Source: Candidatus Photodesmus katoptron Akat1 (GTDB taxonomy: Bacteria; Pseudomonadota; Gammaproteobacteria; Enterobacterales; Vibrionaceae). Taken from it: 64,000 bases of DNA. The stretch's first letter is position 1, and every line of letters begins with the position of its first letter. The stretch spans positions 372,001 to 436,000 of the forward strand of contig NZ_AMSD01000001.1 of assembly GCF_000478685.1 (NCBI RefSeq), in the 5' to 3' direction. The notes below the pieces were generated by a model. It did not search any database. It was given only the letters and a program-made list of their open reading frames with translations, and was not told where the DNA came from. This document shows positions 1 to 10,192 of this stretch, piece by piece. The translations under genes and the position numbers were made by a program.

Positions 1-1809
1 ACCAAACATAGAGTAATATATATAAAAAGGAATCATGGGTAAATCATTTGTACTGTAAGAGGTTGCGGCAGCTAACCAAGAAGACATGGCACCTAATTCA
101 TTAATGCCTTCTTGAAGTATTTGTCCTGAAACAGATTCTTTGTAATAAGAAAGCATCTTGCTATCCTCTGGAATATATTTCTGGCCATTAGGATTATAAA
201 TACCAATTTGACGGAATAAACCTTCCATTCCAAAAGTACGAGCTTCATCAGCAATAATAGGAACAATATGTTTACCAATATTTCTATCTCTAAGAAAGAG
301 ATTTAATGTTCGTATAAAAGCAATAGTTGTAGAAATCTTCCGTTTTTGCTCAGTTAAAAGTGAAGAAAAAACTTGAATTTTAGGAATTGTTATTTTTTTA
401 GTAAATTTAGGCAACCGATTAGGCATATAACCATATAACTCTTTTCGGCGAGCATGAAGATACTTATACTCAACAGAACCTTCTTCCAATTTTAAATAAG
501 GAAGTTCTTCAAGCTCTTTTTCAGAAATAACATCTTGCAAATTTAAATGATTACGTAAATATCGAATATCTTTTATTTCCATTTTCTTAATGCTATGAGC
601 TACATTTTTCCCTTCAGCAATATTACCCATACCATAACCCTTCACTGTTTTGGCTAAAATTACAGTAGGTTTGTTTTTTGTTTCTTTTGCATTTTGAAAC
701 GCAGCAAATAATTTAGATGCATCATGTCCGCCACGTTTAAGAGAAAAAATTTCATCATCAGTCATATTAACAACAAGTTCAGCTGTCTCTGGATATTTAC
801 CAAAAAAGTGCTTACGTATATAAGCACCATTTCTAGATTTTAAAGTTTGATAATCACCATCAAGAGTTTCATTCATAAGTTGAATAAGCTTTCCTGTAGT
901 ATCATTAGCAAGTAATGTATCCCATTCACTACCCCAAATAACCTTAATTATATTCCAACCAGCTCCTTTAAACACCCCTTCTAGCTCTTGAATAATACTT
1001 CCATTCCCTATTACTGGACCATCCAAACGCTGAAGATTACAATTAATCAAAAAACATAAGTTATCGAGCTGTTCTCTAGCAGCAAATGAAAGTGCACCTC
1101 GTGATTCTGGTTCATCCATTTCACCATCTCCCAAAAAGGTATAAACTCTTTGAGCAGAAGTATCTTTCAAACCACGACTACTAAGATATTTTAGAAACCG
1201 TGCTTGATAGATAGAAGCAATAGGGCCTAAACCCATTGATACTGTTGGAAATTGCCAAAATTCAGGCATTAATTTAGGATGAGGATAAGAGGAAATGCCT
1301 TTACCGTCGACTTCTTGACGAAAATTATCGAGCTGTTCTTTACTTAATCGACCTTCAACAAAAGCACGAGAATAAATACCAGGAGAAGTATGACCTTGAT
1401 AGTAAATTAAATCTCCTCCATCTGACTTATTTGAAGCACGAAAGATATGGTTAAAACAAACTTCATAAAATGTTGCTGAAGATTGATAAGATGCTATATG
1501 ACCACCAAGATCTAAACCTTTTCTAGATGCACGTAACACAATTGCCATGGCATTCCACCGAATGATAGAACGGATACGAGACTCAATAACTAAATCGCCA
1601 GGATAAGGGGGCTCTTGTGAAACTGGAATAGTATTAATATAGCTCGTGTTAATACTTGATATATTGATACCACTTGAAGATGCTTTCTCTAGAAGTTGTT
1701 CAAGTAAATACTGAGCACGACTTGTACCTTCCTCACGAATAACCGACTCAAGTGATTCAAGCCATTCTTGAGTTTCTAGTTTGTCTATATCATATTTCAC
1801 ATCAGACAT
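1..1809 (-). CDS. aceE: Pyruvate dehydrogenase E1 component, 3' end outside window
   Basis: This is the thiamine diphosphate-dependent E1 subunit of the pyruvate dehydrogenase complex. It decarboxylates pyruvate and acetylates the E2 lipoyl domains in the cytoplasm. I translated 603 codons without a stop; the family is near 887 residues, so about two thirds is present and the C-terminus lies left of the window. The ThDP-binding stretch GDGEMDEPES near residue 230, followed by INCNLQRLDGPV, is intact. At the window edge the protein reads MIPFYIYYSMFG, as in E. coli AceE. The ATG at 1809 follows AAGGATGAAACG, a good ribosome site. aceF and lpd would be expected further left. No pdhR is recognisable upstream, so the usual pyruvate-responsive repressor may be missing from this locus. 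Confidence 0.96.
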   Translation of the reverse strand, partial: MSDVKYDIDKLETQEWLESLESVIREEGTSRAQYLLEQLLEKASSSGINISSINTSYINTIPVSQEPPYPGDLVIESRIRSIIRWNAMAIVLRASRKGLDLGGHIASYQSSATFYEVCFNHIFRASNKSDGGDLIYYQGHTSPGIYSRAFVEGRLSKEQLDNFRQEVDGKGISSYPHPKLMPEFWQFPTVSMGLGPIASIYQARFLKYLSSRGLKDTSAQRVYTFLGDGEMDEPESRGALSFAAREQLDNLCFLINCNLQRLDGPVIGNGSIIQELEGVFKGAGWNIIKVIWGSEWDTLLANDTTGKLIQLMNETLDGDYQTLKSRNGAYIRKHFFGKYPETAELVVNMTDDEIFSLKRGGHDASKLFAAFQNAKETKNKPTVILAKTVKGYGMGNIAEGKNVAHSIKKMEIKDIRYLRNHLNLQDVISEKELEELPYLKLEEGSVEYKYLHARRKELYGYMPNRLPKFTKKITIPKIQVFSSLLTEQKRKISTTIAFIRTLNLFLRDRNIGKHIVPIIADEARTFGMEGLFRQIGIYNPNGQKYIPEDSKMLSYYKESVSGQILQEGINELGAMSSWLAAATSYSTNDLPMIPFYIYYSMFG

Positions 1810-2455
1810 CGTTTCATCCTTATAATTGATCTGCTTTGCTCAATTTAACAAGTGAATACTAATCATAACTAGTTGCTTTGTTTTAAAATTTCACTTAAAT
1901 AAACTTTTAACTTCTGGTTGAAATTGAATTCAACAACACGATAAACTGTTACCAGTAAAATAGAACATGGAAGAACTTTCGAGTTAATTAATCATTAAAT
2001 CAACTACTATTAATCTAGAAACCAACAAAACTATTGAAACACAATTAATCTAAAGACTTTTTCATTTCTTTAAAGGTTAAAAAACCAGGCATAAGAATAA
2101 GTTAATACAGGGAAACCGCATAATACGTACTATTCTTCAAATACTATGATAATTCCTAATTTTAAACATATACTATAGATATAAGGTAAAATTAAAATAA
2201 ATTTACAACAGTTTCTTTTACAGTTTTTCAGTAAACATCAATAAGTTTTTAGTAAAAAGCAACTCGTTTATTTTTCTAATTCTCACTAATAATAGTAATA
2301 TAAATCCCACTTTATTTCTGAAGCTAACATAATTAAAACATAGATGTCTAGCCAAAATTGATTTTTCAAAATTGAAAAATCAATTTTGTTTTTCTGCATT
2401 AATAACCACACTAAACCTAAAAAGCCATAAAATCTAACAAAAAAAATCATATATA
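1810..2455. other. Gene-free spacer between recJ and aceE
   Basis: This 646-base AT-rich stretch has no credible gene on either strand. In free-living relatives pdhR commonly lies upstream of aceE, so the spacer may be its eroded remains, but I could not align any part of it to PdhR. It must carry the aceE promoter. I saw no convincing -35/-10 pair. The only strong structure is the inverted repeat at 2353-2388. Confidence 0.6.
2353..2388. repeat. Perfect 17-bp inverted repeat with 2-nt centre
   Basis: CAAAATTGATTTTTCAA is followed by AA and then its exact reverse complement. It lies about 70 bases beyond the recJ stop, so it could end recJ transcription on the minus strand, although no U tract follows there. 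On the plus strand TTTTTC follows it closely. Role not established. Confidence 0.6.
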
Positions 2456-4204
2456 TTAAAATACTATCGTTTCAATATGCTCAATTATCAATTGTAACGA
2501 ATGACTTCCACTAAATTCATTAACATCAAGCCTATATACTAATTGAACAAATTTTACTGAGCTATTAGGCCAATAATTCAAATCTGCATTAAACATAATT
2601 CCATCTATAATAGTTCGATTGAAACAATCCTTAAATATAGGCTCAAGCAATAACCGTATGTGCTTTTTCCCTACCAGTTTTTGATTGATAACTTTAAATT
2701 TACCATCAAAAACTGGTTCAGGAAATCCTTCTCCCCATGGACTAGCAAATTTTAATAATTTTGCAGTGTGTATGGAAAAATCTTTTTCTTTCAATTTCCC
2801 ATCACTTAGTATGATATTTTTTAATACTAAATCACCTAATTCCTTACGTACTGCTTGATCAAATATTTTAGCAAAATTATCAAGGTGTTCTTCTTTAAGA
2901 GTTAAACCTGCTGCCATAGAATGACCACCATACATAATAATTAATCCAGGATTTTGAGAATTAATATTATCAAGTACATTAAAAAAATGGAATCCAGGAA
3001 TAGATCGGCAAGAACCTTTGAGTATCCCTTTAGTATTATTAGAAAAAACAACAACCGGACGGTGAAATTTCTCTTTCATTCGTGACGCAAGAATACCAAT
3101 TATACCTTGATGCCATCCGCGCTGGTATAAAACTAAACCAAATGGAAATTGAGAGTTTTTATTTAATTGAATCTTATTACAAAAAGCTATAGCTTCTTTC
3201 CTCATATTTTCTTCAATTTTTTTTCGAGTTTGATTTAAAGCATTAAGCTGTTTTGCTATATAACGTGCCGTATGAATATCATCACTTATCAATAGCTCTA
3301 CCCCAAATGACATGTCATGCAAACGACCAGCTGCATTAATTCTTGGTCCTAGTGCAAAACCAAAGTCAGATGCCACTAAATTTTTTCTATTAAGATTAGC
3401 TACTTCAATAAGAGCTTGAATACCTGGCCGTGTTTTACCTGCTCGAATACGTTGTAACCCTTGATAAACTAAAATGCGGTTGTTTTTATCCAATGGTACA
3501 ACATCAGCTATAGTACCAAAAGCAACTAAATCTAAGAATTTCATAAGCTTAGGTTCAAGCATATTATTTAGAATGAACCAATCCTTATCTCTCATATACA
3601 CACAAAGAGCCATCATTAAATAAAATACAACACCAACACCAGATAAAGTTTTTAAAAAAACACCAGAACTACAAATATTTGGATTTACTATTGCGTCGAC
3701 ATTAGGGAGTCTATGACCAGGTAAATGATGGTCTGTTATTAAAACTTGTAAGCCCTTTTTATTAGCATAACTAACTCCATCAATAGATGAAATCCCATTA
3801 TCTACAGTCATAATTATATCCGCGCCTAACTTGATAGCTTGATCAACTACCTGAACACTGAGACCATAACCGTCCTTAAAACGATTTGGGATTAAATAAT
3901 CTACATTTCTAGATCCCAACATACGTAGTGCCAATACAGATAAGGCTGAACTAGTTGCCCCATCAACATCAAAATCACCAACAACGATAATCCGTTTATT
4001 TTCTTGAATAGCTAAAAATAACAATCGTACCGCTTTATGAATACCTGGTAATTCTTTATATGAACATAGTGCTTTAGTTGTAGTTTCTAATTGATTAATT
4101 GATTGTATACCACGATTTATATATATACGTTTTAATATAGGATGAATTGTATCAGGAAGAAGACTAAGATCAGCTCTAGGCCGACGTTGAATTTTTATCA
4201 TCAT
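2456..4204 (-). CDS. recJ: Single-strand-specific 5'-3' exonuclease RecJ
   Basis: RecJ degrades single-stranded DNA from 5' ends in recombination and mismatch repair. The 582 residues match the usual length (about 577). DHH phosphoesterase motifs are all visible: VVGDFDVDGATSS near residue 75, VDNGIS, ITDHHLPG with the signature Asp-His-His, then GRINAAGRLHDM and YGGHSMAAGLT in the DHHA1 part. The start is one of two adjacent ATGs at 4204. In relatives recJ follows xerD and dsbC. Here xerD is a pseudogene and dsbC is missing, so recJ has lost its operon partners and is presumably transcribed from a promoter in the decayed region. Confidence 0.96.
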   Translation of the reverse strand: MMIKIQRRPRADLSLLPDTIHPILKRIYINRGIQSINQLETTTKALCSYKELPGIHKAVRLLFLAIQENKRIIVVGDFDVDGATSSALSVLALRMLGSRNVDYLIPNRFKDGYGLSVQVVDQAIKLGADIIMTVDNGISSIDGVSYANKKGLQVLITDHHLPGHRLPNVDAIVNPNICSSGVFLKTLSGVGVVFYLMMALCVYMRDKDWFILNNMLEPKLMKFLDLVAFGTIADVVPLDKNNRILVYQGLQRIRAGKTRPGIQALIEVANLNRKNLVASDFGFALGPRINAAGRLHDMSFGVELLISDDIHTARYIAKQLNALNQTRKKIEENMRKEAIAFCNKIQLNKNSQFPFGLVLYQRGWHQGIIGILASRMKEKFHRPVVVFSNNTKGILKGSCRSIPGFHFFNVLDNINSQNPGLIIMYGGHSMAAGLTLKEEHLDNFAKIFDQAVRKELGDLVLKNIILSDGKLKEKDFSIHTAKLLKFASPWGEGFPEPVFDGKFKVINQKLVGKKHIRLLLEPIFKDCFNRTIIDGIMFNADLNYWPNSSVKFVQLVYRLDVNEFSGSHSLQLIIEHIETIVF

Positions 4205-4241
4205 ATTAAATAATAAAGCATAGAGAATGAGTATGTACTGA

Positions 4242-4880
4242 CTAATACCATAAACAACCTGGATGATGGTTACTATGAAATTTTTTGAGTCGATCTGCAG
4301 CTACATGGGTATAAATTTATGTGGAAAATAACTAGCTTTGACCAAGCAGCATCTGAACTACTCCAAGTTCTGCAGCATAATTTAGTAAATATGTAGCAAA
4401 AGCATGCCTCAAAATATGAGGAGATAACAGTTTTATATCAATTCCAATAATCTTCCTATAATATTTAACATGATAGCAAAAAGTTTGCCTTGTCATCACT
4501 CTAGCACGTTTACTTGGAAAGAAAATATCAGATTTTAATGAACCTAGTAATATAGGCCTACTATTCTTTAAAAAAAGTGCCGATCCAATCCATTGCATCT
4601 TCTCCTATAGGTACTAATCGCTCTTTATTTCCATTACCTATTATACACACTACACCTTGACATAAGTTAATATTTGCTATTTCTTTAAGAGAACAATATA
4701 TCTAGTAGCATAGAGTCTATGCATTGATTTATCTCTCAATCTAATCACCTCATTAAGATTTGATGCATTTAATAATAAATTAACTTGTTCTTCCGTCAAA
4801 TCTTTAGGTAATCGTTTAGGAAGTTAGGATTTCTAATTAATATTGTAGGTTTATCTAAATGAATTTCTGTTTGATTCAAA
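4242..4880 (-). pseudogene. xerD: Tyrosine recombinase XerD, degraded
   Basis: Reading the minus strand across frames recovers most of XerD: LPKRLPKDLTEEQVNLLLNA, GVVCIIGNGNKERLVPIGED, KRARVMTRQTFCYHVKYY, SPHILRHAFATYLLNYAAEL, GVVQMLLGQS and finally IYTHVAADRL with KKFHSNHHP. The gene is broken by at least two frameshifts in the N-terminal half and by in-frame stops TAG at 4332-4334 and TAA at 4317-4319, between the HxLRH box and the catalytic tyrosine. Most of the first 100 residues are gone. The longest open piece (4332-4598, about 88 codons) lacks the nucleophile. XerD normally works with XerC at dif to resolve chromosome dimers. Neighbours known in Vibrio (dsbC, fldB, ampD) are also gone from 4205-5261. 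Confidence 0.93.
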
Positions 4881-4891
4881 TACTGATCGTT

Positions 4892-4913
4892 GACCTCATT
4901 CTAGAATGAGGTC
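4892..4913. repeat. 22-bp perfect palindrome
   Basis: GACCTCATTCTAGAATGAGG followed by TC is exactly self-complementary and more GC-rich than its surroundings. It lies where the missing N-terminal part of xerD should be. It could be a terminator stem, but no U tract follows on either strand, or a protein site. The rest of 4914-5261 shows no gene. A TATAAT at 5159-5164 could serve nadC, but its -35 is weak. Confidence 0.5.
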
Positions 4914-5261
4914 TTAGCTTACACTTTTGATCCGTTAACCACATTTAGTATTTTGCAAACTAGATAATTGAATAGTATCTAATTGGTAATTAGATTGAAA
5001 ACCATATGCCATACATATAGAATTGATAAATTACCAATACTATCTTAAACAAAAAGCAGATGAAACCTTTAATTATATCAAACAATTATAAATTATTGTT
5101 TAGTATTTAATAAATCTAATTATATCAATAATTTTCTTTAAAAATATTTAATTATTACTATAATCAATAGAGATTCGATTATACGTAAAAGAACTACCAT
5201 CGATAAATTGAAGTATTGTTGTTTTTCGTAAGATTTTTTTACTTCCTTAATTATTTTTGAT

Positions 5262-6170
5262 ATGAAAAAAACACATAACATCCGAGAACGCCTTAATTAT
5301 TTAAAACAAATATTACCAACAGAAATTACTCGAACTGTAGCTCATTCTTTAACAGAAGACCTTGGTGGAAGTATCTATCTTTCTTCAGATATTACTTCAA
5401 ATTTAATTTCTGAAGGAACTCATGGAAAGGCAATTATTATTAGTCGAGAAAAAGGAGTTTTTTGTGGACGAGATTGGGTTGATGAAGTATTTACACAATT
5501 ATCAAGTCATGAAAATAAGCTGAATAAAAAAGTCAAAATTGAATGGTATGTAAAAGATGGTGATAAAATAAAGGTCAATCAGATATTATGTAGACTTTCT
5601 GGCTCAGCACGTACAATATTGACTGGTGAACGTAATGCAATAAATTTTATACAAACTTTTTCTGGCTGTGCAACTACTACTTATCAATATATTAAAAAAA
5701 TTGCAAATACAAAATGTTGCTTACTAGATACCAGAAAAACTATCCCTGGTTTGCGTTATGCGCTAAAATATGCAGTGGTTTGTGGTGGTGGGAAAAATCA
5801 TCGTATAGGACTCTTTGATGATTATTTAATCAAAGAAAATCATATAATATCATGCGGTGGTATTGTACATGCCATCTCAAAAGCAAAAAAACTACATCCC
5901 CAAAAAACCATTCAAATCGAAATTGAAAATTTAAAAGAACTAGAACAAGCCATAAATTCAGGTGCAGATGTAATAATGCTTGATAACTTTGATATTGATA
6001 TGATACGTCGAGCAGTACAAATTAATGCAGATCGAACAATCCTAGAATGCTCAGGTAACATTACTTTAGAAAATATTAAAGAATATGCAAATACAGGCAT
6101 CGATTATATTTCTATTGGAAGTCTAACAAAGGATTTAAAGACGTTAGATCTTTCTATGCGTTTTCAATAA
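5262..6170 (+). CDS. nadC: Quinolinate phosphoribosyltransferase (nicotinate-nucleotide pyrophosphorylase)
   Basis: NadC converts quinolinate and PRPP to nicotinate mononucleotide, CO2 and PPi, the committed step of de novo NAD synthesis. The 302 residues match the family (about 297). Visible signatures are DTRKTIPGLRYALKYAV, CGGGKNHRIGLFDDYLIKEN and the C-terminal barrel strands IEIENLKELEQA, VIMLDNF and LECSGNI. The ATG at 5262 gives the standard N-terminus. It converges on panE with 12 bases between the stops. In Vibrio nadC sits beside ampD and xerD, matching the decayed region upstream. Confidence 0.96.
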   Translation: MKKTHNIRERLNYLKQILPTEITRTVAHSLTEDLGGSIYLSSDITSNLISEGTHGKAIIISREKGVFCGRDWVDEVFTQLSSHENKLNKKVKIEWYVKDGDKIKVNQILCRLSGSARTILTGERNAINFIQTFSGCATTTYQYIKKIANTKCCLLDTRKTIPGLRYALKYAVVCGGGKNHRIGLFDDYLIKENHIISCGGIVHAISKAKKLHPQKTIQIEIENLKELEQAINSGADVIMLDNFDIDMIRRAVQINADRTILECSGNITLENIKEYANTGIDYISIGSLTKDLKTLDLSMRFQ

Positions 6171-6182
6171 ATATAATAAAAT

Positions 6183-7070
6183 TCACTTTTGATAAATCCC
6201 TTCTTTTAATTTAATTTTCTGATATAAAAACCTATTTTTAGGTACTAAGATACCATGTTTTTCTGCTTTAGAAATAAGATACCCTGTAATGAAATCAATT
6301 TCCGTTTTTCTTTGAAAAAAAACATCTTGCTGCATTGAAGAAAAATTTTTCTCAGTATTTTTAATTGTTTTACCTAGAGCAAAAGACAAATCAAAAAAAT
6401 TTGTCTCAATTCCTTCTTCATGCATCACAAGTACTATTTCATTTAATAAATTAATCAATAAATGTTCATATCGTTTCTTAAATAAGATGCCATTAGCACA
6501 TTGCTCTAAAGCTGTAATTGGATTAATCACGCAGCTAATTGCCAATTTATTCCATAAAGTGACTTTTATTGAAGAAGACCAAATCACTTCAGGTAATGCA
6601 TGATCTAGGAGTTTAACTAAAAAAACACAATGTTTGCCTTTATCATTATACCCTCCTAATTTTGTGATTCCCTTACCCGTATGAAATACTTGCATTGAAT
6701 TAGGCTTGTAAACTCCATGTGTAGTAGTTGCCAATAAAATTGGATGATGGCTAATTTTATTACAGATATGTTCAATAACTCCCATACCATTGTGCATGAA
6801 TACAATTATACAATCTTTATGAAGATAAGAAACAATAGGTACCAAAGCATTTTCGACTTGCCAAGCTTTGACAGTAATTATAATTAGTTCTGAATTTGCC
6901 AAATGTTGTTTATTACAATTAGAAAATAAGTGAGGCTGTTCTTTATTAATCCGTAAACTAATAGTTGAAGATAAACTTTTCCCCCAAATAGAAACATGAT
7001 GTCCAGAATTCACTAACCTGCATGCTAATAAAGTACCAATTGCCCCAGGACCAATTATCGAAATATTCAT
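6183..7070 (-). CDS. panE: 2-dehydropantoate 2-reductase (ketopantoate reductase)
   Basis: PanE uses NADPH to reduce ketopantoate to pantoate in pantothenate and CoA synthesis. The N-terminal Rossmann motif is GPGAIGTLLACRL at residues 7-19. VKAWQVENAL follows, and then the C-terminal helical domain with LWNKLAISCVINPITAL, where the family's catalytic lysine and nearby asparagine lie. Length 295 is typical. The ATG at 7070 begins directly at the NAD(P)-binding strand. It converges with nadC and is divergent from lrp. Confidence 0.92.
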   Translation of the reverse strand: MNISIIGPGAIGTLLACRLVNSGHHVSIWGKSLSSTISLRINKEQPHLFSNCNKQHLANSELIIITVKAWQVENALVPIVSYLHKDCIIVFMHNGMGVIEHICNKISHHPILLATTTHGVYKPNSMQVFHTGKGITKLGGYNDKGKHCVFLVKLLDHALPEVIWSSSIKVTLWNKLAISCVINPITALEQCANGILFKKRYEHLLINLLNEIVLVMHEEGIETNFFDLSFALGKTIKNTEKNFSSMQQDVFFQRKTEIDFITGYLISKAEKHGILVPKNRFLYQKIKLKEGIYQK

Positions 7071-7398
7071 AACTCATCTTTATTTTTTGTTTAACAGTAA
7101 AATTTAGTTTGTAGTGATAATAAGAAAATAAATTCAATATAATAAAAATTTGCGCAATTTAATAGCACATAAAAGATAACTTAAGATTTAAATAAACTTA
7201 GATCCTATCAGCAACTATAGCAAATAGCTATTTCTTAAGATTACAATTAATAAATATTTTATTTATTGCTCATTGTAAAAATGCACCTCAATTAATTTAA
7301 TATTATAAAAATTTATAAGAATAAAAATTGATACTAGATAAAGAAAAGCTGTAATATACTTCTTCTTACTTAGATAAGAGACTTAAATTGGAAACAAA
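7071..7398. other. Divergent panE/lrp promoter region
   Basis: This 328-base spacer has no gene and must hold both promoters. A sigma-70 pair for lrp is listed separately. I did not find a clear panE promoter or an obvious Lrp-box array. Confidence 0.5.
7328..7357 (+). promoter_or_regulatory. Candidate sigma-70 promoter of lrp
   Basis: TTGATA at 7328-7333 and TAATAT at 7352-7357 are separated by 18 bases. A transcript would start near 7364, about 35 bases before the lrp start codon. In such AT-rich DNA similar matches arise by chance, so this is only a candidate. Confidence 0.45.
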
Positions 7399-7896
7399 AT
7401 GGTAATCAATTGTAAAAAAACGTCTTCTAAATATTTAGATCGCATAGATCTCAGTATCCTTAATGAATTGCAAAAAGATGGAAGGATATCTAATGTAGAA
7501 CTTTCCAAACGAGTAGGACTTTCTCCAACACCATGCTTAGAAAGAGTTCGTCGCTTGGAAAAACAAAAATATATCATAGGCTATACAGCACTTTTGAATC
7601 CAAAGAATCTTGAAGCATCATTATTGGTTTTTGTTGAAATTACACTTAATAAAAATGCACCAGATATATTTGAACAATTTAATACAATGGTAAAAAAACT
7701 AGATGGTATTCAAGAGTGTCACTTAGTATCAGGAGATTTTGATTATTTGCTAAAAATCCGTATACCTGATATCACCGCTTACCGAAAACTTCTTACTTGT
7801 ACATTGCTGCACCTTCCTGGTGTTAATGATGCTCGTACCTATGTTGTCGTAGAAGAAGTTAAACAGACAAATCAATTAGTTATAAAAAATCGTTAG
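7399..7896 (+). CDS. lrp: Leucine-responsive regulatory protein
   Basis: Lrp is a global DNA-binding regulator of amino-acid metabolism and nutrient response. It forms octamers whose contacts change with leucine. The winged helix-turn-helix covers residues 14-60 (ILNELQKDGRISNVELSKRV, then GLSPTPCLERVRRLE) and is almost identical to E. coli Lrp. The RAM/AsnC effector domain follows, with SLLVFVEITLN, ECHLVSGDFDYLL and LPGVNDARTYVVVEEVKQTN. Length 165 is normal. Keeping a global regulator is notable beside the loss of local regulators in this window. ftsK follows in the same direction, the standard lrp-ftsK order. Confidence 0.96.
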   Translation: MVINCKKTSSKYLDRIDLSILNELQKDGRISNVELSKRVGLSPTPCLERVRRLEKQKYIIGYTALLNPKNLEASLLVFVEITLNKNAPDIFEQFNTMVKKLDGIQECHLVSGDFDYLLKIRIPDITAYRKLLTCTLLHLPGVNDARTYVVVEEVKQTNQLVIKNR

Positions 7897-7974
7897 TTGT
7901 ATTTATAATAAATTACTATTAATCTTAAATATACACACTTTAAATTGCTAATTTATCTAATTAAACTTACTTTT

Positions 7975-10185
7975 ATGCTTAAGAACTTATTTCAAAAAAA
8001 AAAGGATGCTACTATCAGAAAATTAACTAAAGAATCTAAATATTCTCGTTTAAATAGTTTCCAACGATTAAAAGAATGCGCTTTAATACTGACTGTTTTA
8101 TCATCTATTTTATTATCAATATCCTTATTTACTTTTAGTCCTTCAGATCCATCTTGGTCACAAACTAACTGGGGGGTGGATATTCAAAATGCTGATGGAA
8201 TATTAGGGGCATGGATAGCTGATACGCTCTTTTTTATTTTTGGCTCTCTTGCTTACCTAATACCAATTCTTTTACTAATAATAGCGTGGTTATTTCTAAA
8301 AAAACGCATTCATGATAAAAACTATCCTATAGATTTAATGTTATGGGGTGCTCGTTTACTTGGTTGCGTAATACTAATTTTAACTAGCTGTGGTCTAGCA
8401 GATATCAATTTTGATGATATTTGGTATTTTTCATCTGGAGGGATAATTGGTGATATTACTACAAATATTATCTTACCTAGACTAGGTTTATTAGGAACAA
8501 TATTAGTTTTTCTTTTCTTTTGGGGGGCTGGGTTTACACTTTTAACTGGAATCTCTTGGTTATCAATTGTTGAATGCTTAGGAAAACAAACCATCGATGT
8601 ATTTTGTTTTATTAGAAATTTTCTAAAGAAAAAAAGAAATACAACGGCATTATTACCAGAACAATTTAAAAATCAACAAAAATCAACTACAACAAACTCT
8701 GAAAATCTTAAACAAAACTCGTTATATACTGATAATTCAATTTCTAATAATAAAGAATCGGTTTCTTTCGATAATAAATCATATTTGGATAGTCAGACAA
8801 AAGCACATAATAACTCTCATGAAGAGTCTAAATTTAATGAACCTACAAATCTTGAAATAATCCTACCAGAAACAAATCTGAATGAAAAAAAAAACCAAAA
8901 TTATAAAAAACACATTTCCAAACTAAAATGTGGCTTAACAAAAATAGAAAAAAAATCAATGCCATCTTTGGATTTACTTTATCATCCTAAAAAACATAAA
9001 AACTGCATTAACCATAACATTCTTGAAAATATTGCTCGTCTTATTGAAGCTAAATTATTAGATTACAAAATAAAAACCAAAGTAGTAGAAATTTTTCCAG
9101 GTCCCGTAATTACTAGGTTTGAACTTGATCTTGCTCCTGGTATCAAAGTTAGTCAAATTTCTACTTTATCTATGGACCTCGCACGATCACTTTCAACAAC
9201 GACAGTACGTATTGTTGAAGTAATCCCTGGTAAGCCTTATGTTGGAATTGAATTGCCTAATGTTAATCGAAAAACTGTTTATTTCTCTGAAGTCATTAAT
9301 AGTCAAGCTTTTATAAAAGCTAAATCACCAACAAGCATTGTTCTTGGTCAAGATATTGGTGGTAATGCAATTGTCTCTAATCTATCTAAAATGCCACATG
9401 TTTTAGTAGCAGGTACTACTGGTTCAGGAAAATCAGTTGGTGTGAATGTGATGATTCTTAGTATGCTTTATAAAGCAACACCTGAAGAAGTTCGGTTTAT
9501 TATGATTGATCCTAAAATGCTTGAACTTTCAGTGTATGAAGGAATTCCTCATTTATTATCTGAAGTTGTAACTGATATGAAAGATGCATCAAATGCATTA
9601 CGTTGGTGTATAGCTGAAATGGATCGTCGATACAAGATCATGTCAACCCTCGGTGTTCGGGATATAACAACTTTCAATAAAAAAATCAATATAGCTATTA
9701 AGGCTAATCAGCCTATAAAAAAACCGAGTTGGTATCATGATGATACCATAAACACGGGATCTCCCTACTTAGAAAAAATACCTTATATTGTTGTTATAGT
9801 TGATGAACTTGCTGATCTAATACTAGTAGTTGGTAAAAAAGTTGAAGAATTAATCATAAGATTATCTCAAAAAGCTCGTGCAGCAGGCATCCACCTTATC
9901 CTTGCTACCCAACGTCCATCTGTAGATGTAATAACAGGTTTAATTAAAGCAAATATACCAACTCGTATTGCATTTACAGTTTCAACTAAAACAGATTCAC
10001 GAACAATCCTTGATCAAGGAGGAGCAGAATCATTGCTTGGAATGGGAGATATGCTTTATCTTCCTCATGGATCAAATCATGCTATACGAATACATGGCAC
10101 ATTTGCACCTGATGATGATGTTCATTCAGTTGTGAAGCACTGGAAAAAATTAGGTAAACCAAGTTATATTGATAAAATTACTTAA
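7975..10185 (+). CDS. ftsK: DNA translocase FtsK lacking the gamma domain
   Basis: FtsK anchors at the division septum and pumps DNA through a hexameric motor. I chose the ATG at 7975; an in-frame TTG 30 bases upstream is less likely. The protein has 736 residues. Four or five membrane segments lie in the first 200, then a Ser/Asn/Lys-rich linker to about 310, then the alpha/beta motor. Walker A GTTGSGKS is at 480-487, followed by [20 protein letters not shown], Walker [11 protein letters not shown] and [20 protein letters not shown]. It stops at [13 protein letters not shown], where full-length FtsK proteins continue through a flexible segment into the roughly 70-residue winged-helix gamma domain that reads KOPS and activates XerD. 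The stop is only 7 bases before the nhaB stop, so gamma is deleted rather than frameshifted. Confidence 0.95.
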   Translation: MLKNLFQKKKDATIRKLTKESKYSRLNSFQRLKECALILTVLSSILLSISLFTFSPSDPSWSQTNWGVDIQNADGILGAWIADTLFFIFGSLAYLIPILLLIIAWLFLKKRIHDKNYPIDLMLWGARLLGCVILILTSCGLADINFDDIWYFSSGGIIGDITTNIILPRLGLLGTILVFLFFWGAGFTLLTGISWLSIVECLGKQTIDVFCFIRNFLKKKRNTTALLPEQFKNQQKSTTTNSENLKQNSLYTDNSISNNKESVSFDNKSYLDSQTKAHNNSHEESKFNEPTNLEIILPETNLNEKKNQNYKKHISKLKCGLTKIEKKSMPSLDLLYHPKKHKNCINHNILENIARLIEAKLLDYKIKTKVVEIFPGPVITRFELDLAPGIKVSQISTLSMDLARSLSTTTVRIVEVIPGKPYVGIELPNVNRKTVYFSEVINSQAFIKAKSPTSIVLGQDIGGNAIVSNLSKMPHVLVAGTTGSGKSVGVNVMILSMLYKATPEEVRFIMIDPKMLELSVYEGIPHLLSEVVTDMKDASNALRWCIAEMDRRYKIMSTLGVRDITTFNKKINIAIKANQPIKKPSWYHDDTINTGSPYLEKIPYIVVIVDELADLILVVGKKVEELIIRLSQKARAAGIHLILATQRPSVDVITGLIKANIPTRIAFTVSTKTDSRTILDQGGAESLLGMGDMLYLPHGSNHAIRIHGTFAPDDDVHSVVKHWKKLGKPSYIDKIT

Positions 10186-10192
10186 ATACACT

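Noticed and set aside
2045..2105. Minus-strand frame LILMPGFLTFKEMKKSLD, resembling the C-terminal end of DsbC
   Set aside because: It is only 18 codons between stops. dsbC would be expected on the other side of recJ, and nothing upstream in any frame continues the resemblance.
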